A stretch of DNA of 64,000 nucleotides from Poritiphilus flavus. Lineage in GTDB: Bacteria; Bacteroidota; Bacteroidia; Flavobacteriales; Flavobacteriaceae. A program made the translations under genes and the position numbers. The stretch is from NCBI RefSeq assembly GCF_009901585.1, contig NZ_WXYO01000001.1, positions 372,001 to 436,000 on the forward strand, written 5' to 3'. Below are positions 52,642 through 61,079 of the stretch, one piece after another. Under the pieces are notes generated by a model, which was not told the origin of the DNA, searched no databases, and was given only the letters and a program-made list of their open reading frames with translations. The first letter of the stretch is position 1. The number at the start of each line of letters is the position of its first letter.

Positions 52642-53056
52642 TCTGCACGGCCGAAATGCTTTCGGACTCGGCGTTTTTAGGATCCAGGTAGGGCCTTGAA
52701 CCGTAATGTTCGTAGAAGGCGGCCATTCTGTAGTAGTAGTCGCTATGGCTGCAACTGCTGTCGCATTGCATACTTTGATCCGCATAAGCGTTTCGCTTTT
52801 CCTTTAGATATGCCTGATAGGTCTTATAGCTGAGTTTTTTGAGATCTTTTTCGAAGTTTCGCTGGTCTGCCCAGTAGTCCCGCTCGTCTTCGGGATGGGT
52901 GTGTTTCAGCAAATGCTCGTTTCTGGCATCTTCCCGGGCTCTTTCTTCAAAAAAGCGCAGGAGGTCTGCCTTCTTGGTTCCTTCCTGGGCTACAAGGCCT
53001 GCCGGAGCGAACAAGAGCAATAGCAACAAGGCGGTATGTCTTCTTATCAACCACAT
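52625..53056 (-). CDS. Exported hypothetical protein
   Basis: A 143-residue protein with a signal peptide (ALLLLLLFAPAGLVAQ) and a mature part that is helical and charged: DLLRFFEERAREDARNEHLL, RDYWADQRNFEKDLKKL, then a CDSSCSHSDYYYRMAAFYEHYG stretch with two Cys. I recognise no domain. ATG 53056 is chosen over a TTG 9 bases upstream that overlaps a TTTTTG promoter-like run. It converges on the Cys-rich mini-gene. Confidence 0.65.
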   Translation of the reverse strand: MWLIRRHTALLLLLLFAPAGLVAQEGTKKADLLRFFEERAREDARNEHLLKHTHPEDERDYWADQRNFEKDLKKLSYKTYQAYLKEKRNAYADQSMQCDSSCSHSDYYYRMAAFYEHYGSRPYLDPKNAESESISAVQKKKLK

Positions 53057-53131
53057 ACGGGGCAAAAATGTAGTTTGGTTGGAATTTGCTATACTTCATG
53101 CCTTAATAAGTTAGTTCAATAATAGCGGTCT

Positions 53132-53156
53132 GAAAAGAAAAGAGGGCGAAATGCCC
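53132..53156 (-). terminator. Terminator of ssb (minus strand)
   Basis: On the minus strand GGGC and GCCC pair around a 5-base loop, then CTCTTTTCTTTTC follows. It lies about 25 bases after the ssb stop. Confidence 0.6.
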
Positions 53157-53179
53157 CCTTTTTCGACAAGCCGTATGGT

Positions 53180-53515
53180 TTAAGGCTTGCCCAGCATAAG
53201 TAGCTCGTTGCATCGGACTTCGGTGACGTAGCGTTTCGCTCCTTCCTTGTCTTCATAAGAACGGTGAAGGAGTTTCCCTTCCACGGCCACTTCACTACCT
53301 TTTCCGAGATAATTCTCTACGATTTCCGCTGTCTTGCCCCAGGCCACTACATTGTGCCACTGGGTATCCGTTACTTTTTCTCCTGCGGAATTACGGTAGG
53401 TCTCATTTGTTGCAATAGAGAATTTAGCCAGTTTTCCTCCGTTATCCAGGAGTATGATTTCCGGGTCCTGGCCCAGGTTCCCAATCAATTGTACTTTGTT
53501 TCTAAGAGCATTCAT
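53180..53515 (-). CDS. ssb: Short single-stranded DNA-binding protein
   Basis: A 111-residue protein consisting of a single SSB OB domain: NKVQLIGNLGQDPEI, KLAKFSIATNETY, WHNVVAWGKTAEIVENYLGKG, VTEVRCNELLMLG. It stops right after the fold and lacks the acidic C-terminal peptide by which canonical SSB recruits partner proteins. It is therefore probably an accessory paralogue beside a full-length SSB elsewhere. ATG 53515 is the family start; the longer frame to 53545 is not supported. Confidence 0.9.
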   Translation of the reverse strand: MNALRNKVQLIGNLGQDPEIILLDNGGKLAKFSIATNETYRNSAGEKVTDTQWHNVVAWGKTAEIVENYLGKGSEVAVEGKLLHRSYEDKEGAKRYVTEVRCNELLMLGKP

Positions 53516-53763
53516 GATATAAAATTTATAGGTGAAACAGTTCATGCTATCGGCGATGCTATCACCGAGGTCATAAACCTAGTAACCCGATTACAAACAA
53601 GCCGGTTGGGAATTGTTTGTTTTCGTTTGTAAGCATTTGTTCTCACTTAGAACCTCCTGAAACAACTGAATCTCAAACCTCTTAAAATACAGCTTCCTCT
53701 TTTAGAAGTTGATTTTAAAAGCTTGTAGTATATTAGTTAGAAAGACATTTCTAAAATTGAAGT

Positions 53764-54258
53764 ATGGATAGCAACTCAACCTTTACAAAGCGGATAGGAG
53801 GATATCTCCACAAAATGATCCCTATCACCGATGCCGGAGGAAAGATATTGCATTACGTGGCCAAACCCTTAATGGTGGAATTCCGGCCTCGCGATATCAT
53901 GCAAGTCATCATTGGTTCCACCATATTGGCCTTACCAATCGCATATACTGAAGAAGCCTGGAAACTAGGGGAGGAACTGCCGCTGATCAATGTCGCTTTT
54001 CTATCCCTGCTATCCTTAACATTCATAGCCCTGTTCGTCTTTTTCAACTTTTACCGTTTCAATATTAGAGGGCACAGGTTCAATTATTTCAAAAGGGTTC
54101 TCGCCACCTATCTGATTTCGATTCTAGTAGTAGCTGTTCTACTTACCATCATCCAACGCTGCCCCTGGCAAGAAGACCATATATTGGCGATTAAACGAAT
54201 AATTATCGTTTCTTTTCCAGCATCCATGAGTGCGACGATAAGTGATGTAGTGAAGTAA
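53764..54258 (+). CDS. DUF2391 (TIGR02587-like) membrane protein
   Basis: A 164-residue membrane protein. After a soluble N-terminus comes VEFRPRDIMQVIIGSTILAL, typical of the DUF2391 family, and then helices at about 55-70, 80-98, 112-132 and 140-160. No function is established. The 248-base gap before it (53516-53763) holds TAGAAA/TTTCTA as a small inverted repeat at 53737-53752, possibly regulatory, and nothing else recognised. Confidence 0.7.
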   Translation: MDSNSTFTKRIGGYLHKMIPITDAGGKILHYVAKPLMVEFRPRDIMQVIIGSTILALPIAYTEEAWKLGEELPLINVAFLSLLSLTFIALFVFFNFYRFNIRGHRFNYFKRVLATYLISILVVAVLLTIIQRCPWQEDHILAIKRIIIVSFPASMSATISDVVK

Positions 54259-54319
54259 ACCCTTGTATTATCCCTGTGAATTTTGATACTACATAAAGCA
54301 GAATTGCATCAGTCCGCAT

Positions 54320-55678
54320 CTATGCTCCTATCTGCTGTTTGATATACTCCCTGGGAGTCATGCGCATTTGTTTTCTAAATGCCGCGTTGAAACTGGACTT
54401 GGACCGGAACCCGGATTGGTTGGCTATAGCTTCTATGGTAAGATTGCTGTAATTCCTGTCCCCCAGGCGTTCCTTTACCTCCTCAATACGGTATTGGTTG
54501 ACAAAATCATAGAAATTCTTTCCCAAAGCGTTATTAAGAATGGTACTCAGGTACTTGGGAGGTAGGTCCATGGCTCCAGCCAGGGCGTCGAGGCTTAGAT
54601 TGGGGTCCGCGTACAACTTCTTTTCATTCATCAAATGATCCAATTTAGTTTTGAAGCCCGAAATCTCAGTCTCGGTAAGGAATCGACCACTATTGACCAC
54701 ATTAAGCCTTTTGTTCAGCAAAAAGAACTTAACATTAGATACCACTTCAATTCCCAGCCAAAGTAAAACCAGGCCCATCACCAGCCAAAGTGGATTATAG
54801 GATACCGTGGCAACCCCAAAATCGTACACCCAATAATTGATCAAGATCATAATGCCCCAGCTAACCAACAGGGCCGTCATCCCGATCAGGAATCTTTTTA
54901 TCCACCCTATCAGTCCGTTCTTTCTTATAGGATTGGTTTTCCTCCAGGACCTAAAAACGGAAAAGGCATAAGCGAGGTACCCTAATCCTGTAAGAACAGC
55001 GACTAATTGCTCCGTATGACTGAAACGAACCTCAAAGGGGGAAAACATAAACTGTAACTTTAGCCTTTCCGGCCCTAGAAAAAGTAAACTGTAATAAAAG
55101 AACATCAAAATACCGGGGATAAAATGCATCAGGTATTTTGAATGCCATTTAAAAGATGGATTGATCAGGCTTCTGATATAAAAAAAGCCCAACGGACCAA
55201 GCCATAAAATAAAGGAAATTGGGGTAAAAAGGCTTTTGTAGGAGCTGGTCAGGCTGTAATTCACCGCAAATAGCTGGTTCTTAAACCCATATAGCGATAG
55301 CACCAGGATGATCAGGCTCAGAAATACGTTCAGGGACTTTCCCCTGGTCCTTTTGAACAATAAAAACAGGGAAATTAGTATTCCGGCCGCAAATAAGGGA
55401 TAGATCAGTTTGGTATAAAGCTGTCCCAGCATCCCGGCCTCCAGGTATGAGGCGAGTCCCAGATCAATTTTTCTGGCCAGGCCGCTGGGTACCTCAACCA
55501 GTTCCATATTGCAGACAGGGCATAATCCGGGTTCCTTAAAATGAATGGTATCGTGGCTACAACCACATGGCGGGCAGCGGTACAAAACCGCAGTGGGATC
55601 AGCAGGGATTTCTCCCTGAAAGCCCGCCGCAACTGAGGGAAGGAAGACACAAAAAACTATGATAAAAACACCTTTCAT
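54320..55678 (-). CDS. Membrane AraC-type regulator with N-terminal heavy-metal-binding domain
   Basis: A 452-residue protein in three parts. A signal peptide (1-19) leads to a small extracytoplasmic Cys-rich domain (Cys35, Cys38, Cys40, Cys53, Cys56, Met58: YRCPPCGC...CPVCNMEL), which resembles the heavy-metal-binding domain of copper and zinc efflux proteins. About seven transmembrane helices follow (85-320), and an AraC-type double HTH closes the protein (LDALAGAMDLPPKYLSTILN, AIANQSGFRSKSSFNAAFRK). 7TM-AraC regulators are known in Flavobacteriaceae; the metal domain in front is unusual and suggests direct signalling from periplasmic metal to promoter. Confidence 0.85.
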   Translation of the reverse strand: MKGVFIIVFCVFLPSVAAGFQGEIPADPTAVLYRCPPCGCSHDTIHFKEPGLCPVCNMELVEVPSGLARKIDLGLASYLEAGMLGQLYTKLIYPLFAAGILISLFLLFKRTRGKSLNVFLSLIILVLSLYGFKNQLFAVNYSLTSSYKSLFTPISFILWLGPLGFFYIRSLINPSFKWHSKYLMHFIPGILMFFYYSLLFLGPERLKLQFMFSPFEVRFSHTEQLVAVLTGLGYLAYAFSVFRSWRKTNPIRKNGLIGWIKRFLIGMTALLVSWGIMILINYWVYDFGVATVSYNPLWLVMGLVLLWLGIEVVSNVKFFLLNKRLNVVNSGRFLTETEISGFKTKLDHLMNEKKLYADPNLSLDALAGAMDLPPKYLSTILNNALGKNFYDFVNQYRIEEVKERLGDRNYSNLTIEAIANQSGFRSKSSFNAAFRKQMRMTPREYIKQQIGA

Positions 55679-55796
55679 CCGAGTAACACAGGGTGAAGCC
55701 TTTTAAATTTAGGAAAAGCAGTTCTAAAGTTTCTGTTAAATGTCTGCCAGAATTCCGCTAAGTAGTAAGAAACCCGGTCCGGGACTGTTGAGAAAT

Positions 55797-55820
55797 GTAC
55801 GTTTGGAAGCATTCGTACAA
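55797..55820. promoter_or_regulatory. Inverted repeat in divergent AraC/serine hydrolase interval
   Basis: TGTACG and CGTACA form a perfect 6-bp inverted repeat with a 12-base spacer. It sits in the 290-base interval between the divergent AraC regulator and the hydrolase, a natural place for the regulator's site. A CCCGGTCCGGG dyad lies just upstream; nothing else in 55679-55968 was recognised. Confidence 0.35.
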
Positions 55821-55968
55821 AAGCTGTTATGGTTCCAGGGGGTATTGCAGCTCGTAGTGATAACTTTTACAGTAATCCATAAAGCATCTCTGTCACAAAA
55901 TTGTATTCTTCCCGCCTAATACATTATTTTCGATCTTAGAGATCACATAATAAAGATTCTTAAGCCTC

Positions 55969-57078
55969 ATGAAGTCATTTTACCAGACTTTCGGATTCTA
56001 CCTCTTTTTGCTGCTGTTGAGCCTGAAGACGGCCGTGGCGCAATCCAAAGACTATTACCCGGACGAAAAATGGCGCGTAAGTGCTCCTGAAGCACAGGGG
56101 ATCAACTCAAAAAAGATAAACGACTTCATTTCTCTCTTAAGGGCCGGCCGTATTCAAAAGCCAATCACTTCATTCGCCATTGTAAAGAATGGTTATTTGG
56201 TAGTTGATGAAACTTTTGGTAACTATAATGGCAACACGCCTCACACCCTTCAATCTGTAACAAAGAGTATTACGGCTACCCTTGTAGGGGTAGCGATCGA
56301 GCAGGGTTTTATCCAGAGTACGGAACAGAAGATCATCAGCTTTTTTCCTGAGTACAGCAGCATAGCAAATATGGATAACCATAAACGGGACCTGGATCTT
56401 GAAGATGCGCTTACGATGCGAACCGGACAGGCCTGGACGGGTGAAAGCCATTTGGATGCTCTTAACCGGTATCCCGGGGATCGGATGAAATACGTGCTCG
56501 ACTATAAAATGGAAACCAGCCCGGGTAAAAAATGGTACTACAATAGCGGTATCGCGATCCTGCTGGGTGGTCTGCTGCAAAATGCCAGCGGAATGTATAC
56601 TCAGGAGTTTGCACAGAAATACCTTTTTGACCCCATGCAGATCTCATCCGCAAACTGGAGGTGGAGCCATAGAGGAATTCCTCATACCGGCGGTGGTCTT
56701 TTCCTCAAACCAAAGGACATGGCCAAAATAGGATATCTCTATTTGCGCAATGGTAACTGGAAGGGTAAACAATTACTCCCGGAATGGTGGGTAAAGAAGG
56801 CAACTACAAGGCATGTGACTTATACAGAAGATATAGCAGGTATCAGCCAACTGAGTTATGGCTATATGTGGTGGTTGATGTCTTTGGATAAAAAAGCGCG
56901 GAATCAGGTATCCACCGAGATCTTTATGGCTTATGGCCACTGGGGACAGTTTATTTTCATAATCCCCAGGTACGACATGGTGGTCGTTTTTACGAACAGC
57001 AGTTCGGCTAGCTATGCCGAGGAACTAAAACCCATTAGTTTGTTGTTTGATTATGTTCTGCCGGCTGTTGAAGGCTAA
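55969..57078 (+). CDS. Exported serine hydrolase (class C beta-lactamase-like)
   Basis: A 369-residue penicillin-binding-protein-like serine hydrolase with a signal peptide (YLFLLLLSLKTAVAQ). The catalytic SxxK is SVTK in LQSVTKSITATLVG (about 95), the YxN equivalent is YYNSG (about 188), and a Y/HxG-type element lies in AYGHWGQFIF. Such enzymes act as esterases, D-amino peptidases or, rarely, beta-lactamases; resistance should not be assumed. It is divergent from the AraC-type regulator and converges on the DJ-1 gene. Confidence 0.87.
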   Translation: MKSFYQTFGFYLFLLLLSLKTAVAQSKDYYPDEKWRVSAPEAQGINSKKINDFISLLRAGRIQKPITSFAIVKNGYLVVDETFGNYNGNTPHTLQSVTKSITATLVGVAIEQGFIQSTEQKIISFFPEYSSIANMDNHKRDLDLEDALTMRTGQAWTGESHLDALNRYPGDRMKYVLDYKMETSPGKKWYYNSGIAILLGGLLQNASGMYTQEFAQKYLFDPMQISSANWRWSHRGIPHTGGGLFLKPKDMAKIGYLYLRNGNWKGKQLLPEWWVKKATTRHVTYTEDIAGISQLSYGYMWWLMSLDKKARNQVSTEIFMAYGHWGQFIFIIPRYDMVVVFTNSSSASYAEELKPISLLFDYVLPAVEG

Positions 57079-57093
57079 TACCGGTAGAATGCC

Positions 57094-57810
57094 TTAAGGG
57101 TTCATTACCTTACCATCCTCCGGAATCCATTTATCATATTCCATATATTCCGCTGTCGCCCGGGCAGATTTTGGGCTTATCAACCTATTTACCAAATGTA
57201 AGGCACCGTCAATTCCGGCAGACACCCCGGCGGTGGTGACCACTTGTCCATCATCCACAAATCGCGTTCCCTTCAGAACCTCAGTTTTTGGAAAAGCCCC
57301 TTCCAGGCGTTCCAAAGCCCCATACCAGGTGGTGGCAGACTTGTTGTCCAGAAGCCCCGCATCTCCCAAAAGAAAAGCTCCCGTAAAAACAGACATCAGC
57401 AAAGCACCATCTCCCGCGCTTTCCCTGATCCAACGGATCACTTCCGGGGTTTTGCGCGACTTTCCCGTTGCACCCCCGGGAAGAACTATAATATCCGCAG
57501 ACGGGGCATCTTCAATAGTGTAATCCGGCATAACTTTGAGAAATCCCTGGCTTATTATTGGATCTTTGCCTACCGCAACGGTAAAGACCTCAAATGCCCT
57601 TTGGTAATTCCCATGGATATCGCGGTAACCGGATACGGCAAAGACTTCGGCCGGACCACTGAAATCCAGTATTTCAACGCCGTCATAGAGAAATATGGCC
57701 ACCTTCTGTTTTTCTTTTTCCTCTGGCAAATCGCTTTCCTGGATTGCTTTATCAGAAATACCAATAAGACACGAACATAATATTAATAAAATCAAGGACA
57801 AATAATTCAT
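57094..57810 (-). CDS. DJ-1/PfpI-family lipoprotein lacking the nucleophile cysteine
   Basis: A 238-residue protein with the GATase-like DJ-1/PfpI fold of the GlxA N-terminal type: VAIFLYDGVEILDFSGPAEV (Glu55), IIVLPGGATGKSR, and the elbow LMSVFTGAFLLGDAGLLDNK. In relatives this elbow reads SVCTGA; here residue 142 is Phe (TTT codon at 57387-57385). The AraC domain of GlxA is absent. The N-terminus is a signal with two close cysteines (LILCSCLIG), so it is probably an exported lipoprotein. Without the cysteine, hydrolase or hydratase activity is doubtful; a binding role is possible. Confidence 0.82.
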   Translation of the reverse strand: MNYLSLILLILCSCLIGISDKAIQESDLPEEKEKQKVAIFLYDGVEILDFSGPAEVFAVSGYRDIHGNYQRAFEVFTVAVGKDPIISQGFLKVMPDYTIEDAPSADIIVLPGGATGKSRKTPEVIRWIRESAGDGALLMSVFTGAFLLGDAGLLDNKSATTWYGALERLEGAFPKTEVLKGTRFVDDGQVVTTAGVSAGIDGALHLVNRLISPKSARATAEYMEYDKWIPEDGKVMNP

Positions 57811-58022
57811 CGGAACAGGGTTTTGATCTAACTGACAAAATAATCCAACTCCCTATATCATCAAACTGCTGATCCACTAAGGATGTGTGAATTCCAGAAT
57901 CCCTACAAAATGCGATTCCTCGCGAATTCCGGATTTTTCAAAAAACGGACGACAGGATGCAGCCGCACTTTTTTGACCTCAGAATTTCCGCGCTTCCTCC
58001 CTGCTCTTTCTAATTTGACGGT

Positions 58023-58868
58023 ATGAATCAAAAAACGCTCATCATGAAATTAATTAATGTCATTTCCCTTGGTCTACTTACCTTCTTCCTGTTTGCAGTC
58101 ACCGCCCGGCTACAGTCTCAGGAGAAAGCCTTTGTCCGATTGGAGTACACCAAACTCCCAACAAACGACTGGACCGGATACTGGAACGAAATACAAACCA
58201 AATGGAAACCCCTGTATCAGGACATGATCACCAAGGGTGATCTAAAAGCCTGGAAACTCTTTTGGGTACGCTTTCCCGCCGGCACTGAGATCCCATATGA
58301 TATCGTCAGTGTAACTTTTCACAAAGACAGTGTAGGGCTGGCCAACGCGGCAGTTTCCAAATTCTATGAATCCAACAAGAAAGCTGGCGAAAGCCCGTTT
58401 GTTGAGATGGAAAAACCTCTGCTGGATATCATCAACCGGGTAAAAGTTGAGACCTATGAGGTTTTGGAACAGGCGAGGGGTACTTTTGAACTGGACTCCC
58501 TGGCCAGGACAAATCAAAATTATCAGATAGACTTTATGGATTCCTCCAGGTCTAACGCGGAAGACTATGTGAAGATGGAACGGGAAGTGTTTTTGCCCAT
58601 GCATCAGGTAGCCATGAACGATGGCCGACTCAAAAGCTGGACGCTCTGCAGGCGATTGAGTCAGGATGGGAATGCGGTCCTTCAGCGATTTATCATTCTA
58701 AATCAATGGAGTTCCTGGGCGAACTGGCAATCCGCCGGAGGACTTCAGGATTTCCAGCAGGTAGACCCTGAGATCGATCAGAAGGCATTCAACGAGATCT
58801 TCAATAAGATCGGCAGGCTCAGGCAAATGACCAAATCTGAAATGTGGTCTATTTGGGATGAACTATAG
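58023..58868 (+). CDS. Exported protein with two ABM-like halves, function unknown
   Basis: A 281-residue protein with a signal peptide (ISLGLLTFFLFAVTARLQS). The mature part shows two similar halves, around FVRLEYTKLPTNDWTGYWNE and VKMEREVFLPMHQVAMNDGR followed by LKSWTLCRRLSQDG; the pattern of strand-helix with KAWKLF/KSWTLC suggests a tandem dimeric alpha/beta barrel fold. I do not recognise a named family. A second ATG at 58044 may be the true start. The interval 57811-58022 before it holds only a loose GAATTCCRGA-type repeat. Confidence 0.6.
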   Translation: MNQKTLIMKLINVISLGLLTFFLFAVTARLQSQEKAFVRLEYTKLPTNDWTGYWNEIQTKWKPLYQDMITKGDLKAWKLFWVRFPAGTEIPYDIVSVTFHKDSVGLANAAVSKFYESNKKAGESPFVEMEKPLLDIINRVKVETYEVLEQARGTFELDSLARTNQNYQIDFMDSSRSNAEDYVKMEREVFLPMHQVAMNDGRLKSWTLCRRLSQDGNAVLQRFIILNQWSSWANWQSAGGLQDFQQVDPEIDQKAFNEIFNKIGRLRQMTKSEMWSIWDEL

Positions 58869-58889
58869 GTGTGAGCAATTCCCGGATAA

Positions 58890-59654
58890 TTAGCCGCTAT
58901 TTAATATCCCGCCGTCAATAGTAATGGCAGAGCCCGTGATCCAGGAAGCCTCATCTGAGGCAAGAAATAAGGCGAGCCGGGCCACATCCTCAGGTTCGCC
59001 CAGCCGTTTCAACAGCGTCTTTGCCTCGGTAGCTGCTATGATGCTTTCCGGGTTCTCAAAGGCCTGGGCCGAATCATGCAACAAAGGAGTATTTACCGGT
59101 CCGGGGCAGATGGCATTTACCCTGATCTCCGGGCCGTAATCCAGTGCCATTTGTTTCATCAGGGCAACGGCACCCGCCTTGGAAGCACAATAGGCCGCAT
59201 GTTGTGGAAAGCTCTTAAAGGCAGCAATAGAAGCGTTTATAAGTACTACCCCTCTGCCTGTTTTTTGCAATTCCGGGAGGCCGTATTTGCAGAGGTAGAA
59301 AATAGAGTTCAGGTTGGTTTCTATGGTATGCTGCCATGTTTCTACGGAAGTCCCGCTAACCGTACCCAGTCCCAGGACACCCGCATTAAGCGATAGTATG
59401 TCAAGCCGGCCAAAGGCCTGGGCTGCTTTCTTTATCAGCTGTTTGTTCTCCTCCGCTTTGCTTACATCAGCCTGAAAAAATAGGGTTGGGGATAGCTCGC
59501 TTAGTTCATTCGCAAGTTGCTCCCCTCGTTTCAGGTCTCTTCCCGAAACGATACATCGGGCCCCTTCCCTGGCAAATGTTTCAGCAATGGCCTTGCCCAT
59601 ACCGCTGGTTGCACCAGTGATCAGTGCTACTTTGTCTTTGAGTTTCCCTTGCAT
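58890..59654 (-). CDS. SDR-family oxidoreductase
   Basis: A 254-residue classical short-chain dehydrogenase. The cofactor motif is TGATSGMGKAIAE (about 14-26), NAG is at LNAGVLGLG, and the catalytic Ser-Tyr-Lys comprises Ser in LINASIAAF, and YCASK. The ending ITGSAITIDGGILNSG is typical. An Arg after the first beta strand region (SGRDLKRG) favours NADP. Substrate unknown. It is on the same strand as the LytTR gene, 45 bases downstream. Confidence 0.9.
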   Translation of the reverse strand: MQGKLKDKVALITGATSGMGKAIAETFAREGARCIVSGRDLKRGEQLANELSELSPTLFFQADVSKAEENKQLIKKAAQAFGRLDILSLNAGVLGLGTVSGTSVETWQHTIETNLNSIFYLCKYGLPELQKTGRGVVLINASIAAFKSFPQHAAYCASKAGAVALMKQMALDYGPEIRVNAICPGPVNTPLLHDSAQAFENPESIIAATEAKTLLKRLGEPEDVARLALFLASDEASWITGSAITIDGGILNSG

Positions 59655-59698
59655 CTTTGTTTATTAATGTTGATGGCCCGGCCCTGAGATTATCGTTC

Positions 59699-60808
59699 TT
59701 ACAGATTCAACCACTGTTTGAACTGAGCTGCGCGGTTCTTACTGATCACCACGCTGATATCCGAACTGGGTGTAACAAGGATCTTCAGCTGGTTATTCCC
59801 GTACTTTACGATCTTGTCTATACTGGATATGGCAATGATGAATTGGCGGTTGGCCCGGAAGAAATAGGAACTGTCTAACTGCGAGAACAGCTCATCCAGG
59901 CTCAGGTTGGTGGTGGATCGCCTACCGTCTATACACACTACATAGGTAATGGTGTTTTCGGTAAAGATATAGGCCATTTCTTCAATGGGAATGGGGATCA
60001 ATTCATTTCGGATATAGGTAAGTATCCGCTTTTTAGTGGTACTGTCCCCGTTCTGCTCTTCCGGTTTTTGCTCGATTACTTTTTGTTGGTAGTCCCCCAC
60101 TGCCCTGTTCAGCTTGGAAAGGTTTACCACCTCGTCCTCCAGTTTTTCATTCTTGAGTTCCAGCCTCTTTTCATAGGCACTACCCAACAAACGCACTGTG
60201 ATGACGTAAGACAATATCACCACCAATCCCATTACCAGGAAGATGGTATAAAAACGCCTGCTTATCTGCCCGATCTGTGTGGAAATATTTCCTATGTTGA
60301 CATGAGCAGCGACGATCCAATCCGAATTTTGCACAGGATACAAATGGATCACCTCAGACTCCAGGCCTTCATCCTCAGAAACATCAGACTCCAGGAGCTC
60401 CTGTCTTTGATGTAATAAGGTATAGAAGCTTTCCGGGCTCAGGTCGTCCGTAACGGAAGAGACAAAGGACTTGTTAGTGCTGGCCGGTTGCCCTACATTT
60501 TTGATATCCGGATGGCAGACTACTCTACCAGACCAATCGTACATGCTCAGGAAACCCATTTCAAAATCTGTTCCCTTCAGGCTTTGTTGTATCTGATCCA
60601 CAACAGAATCTTTAGCAATACCATTGCTCAGCTGATGACCAACCAGTATCCCAAAGGTCTTAGCTTCCTTTTTGCTGAATTCCAGATGCGCCTCCAGCAC
60701 TTCCATCGTACTTGCGCGGATCAGGTATTGCAGGGCGATACCTGCTATAGCCGTGTAAATGATCGCAATAGATAAAAAGGTAAGAAAATAGAGTTTGTCT
60801 TTTCGCAT
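59699..60808 (-). CDS. Membrane sensor with LytTR DNA-binding domain
   Basis: A 369-residue one-component regulator: transmembrane helix (about 8-30), a periplasmic sensor region of about 150 residues with dCache/single-Cache character (FLSMYDWSGRVVCHPDIKNV, HLYPVQNSDWIVAAHVNIGN), a second helix (YTIFLVMGLVVILSYVITV), a coiled coil and a C-terminal LytTR domain (IPIEEMAYIFTENTITYVVC, FFRANRQFIIAISSIDKI). It should sense a periplasmic signal and bind direct repeats. The divergent interval with tandem repeats and the following envelope gene cluster are the obvious targets. Confidence 0.88.
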   Translation of the reverse strand: MRKDKLYFLTFLSIAIIYTAIAGIALQYLIRASTMEVLEAHLEFSKKEAKTFGILVGHQLSNGIAKDSVVDQIQQSLKGTDFEMGFLSMYDWSGRVVCHPDIKNVGQPASTNKSFVSSVTDDLSPESFYTLLHQRQELLESDVSEDEGLESEVIHLYPVQNSDWIVAAHVNIGNISTQIGQISRRFYTIFLVMGLVVILSYVITVRLLGSAYEKRLELKNEKLEDEVVNLSKLNRAVGDYQQKVIEQKPEEQNGDSTTKKRILTYIRNELIPIPIEEMAYIFTENTITYVVCIDGRRSTTNLSLDELFSQLDSSYFFRANRQFIIAISSIDKIVKYGNNQLKILVTPSSDISVVISKNRAAQFKQWLNL

Positions 60809-60900
60809 TATAGGCCGGGCAATTTTGATTCTAAGATAAGAATTTGGTTTTCATTCAGATACAAAAAATGTCGCTTCAAAGGCCATTTAGCATTTCCAAA

Positions 60901-60957
60901 AAAACCGGATTCCTTTCAAGGCCGATATTTCCCTTTTAAGACCGATTCTTCCCTCTC
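60901..60957. repeat. Tandem CCG-type repeats in LytTR/cytochrome divergent region
   Basis: Three similar units, beginning at 60901, 60918 and 60938, share the form AAraCCGATwyTTCC; the last two are 20 bases each. A weaker fourth copy precedes them near 60879. Direct repeats at about two helical turns are the kind of site LytTR proteins bind. Confidence 0.5.
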
Positions 60958-61014
60958 ACCAAGGTTTTGTCTTTGTAAACGGCTGATTTGCACTTGTTTT
61001 GGAAAAGAATTTCA

Positions 61015-61026
61015 GGGCAGCTGCCC
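61015..61026. promoter_or_regulatory. Perfect 12-bp palindrome GGGCAGCTGCCC
   Basis: The sequence is fully self-complementary and lies 54 bases before the cytochrome-like gene. It may act in the mRNA leader or bind a dimeric protein. The rest of 60809-61079 shows the tandem repeats and no full consensus promoter. Confidence 0.3.
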
Positions 61027-61079
61027 GGCTTACAAAACGAACATTTTAGTGATAACCTCATCAATTTAAAAGAAGTATT

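Noticed and set aside
55797-55900. Possible tRNA or riboswitch in the AraC/hydrolase interval
   Set aside because: Only short dyads are present; no T-loop consensus, acceptor stem or known aptamer pattern could be built.
55969-57078. Serine hydrolase as an antibiotic-resistance beta-lactamase
   Set aside because: SxxK and YxN motifs are shared with many esterases and peptidases; the sequence gives no specific support for beta-lactam hydrolysis.
60901-60957. Tandem units considered as a CRISPR array
   Set aside because: Units are about 17-20 bases with no spacers and lie between divergent genes; there are no cas genes.
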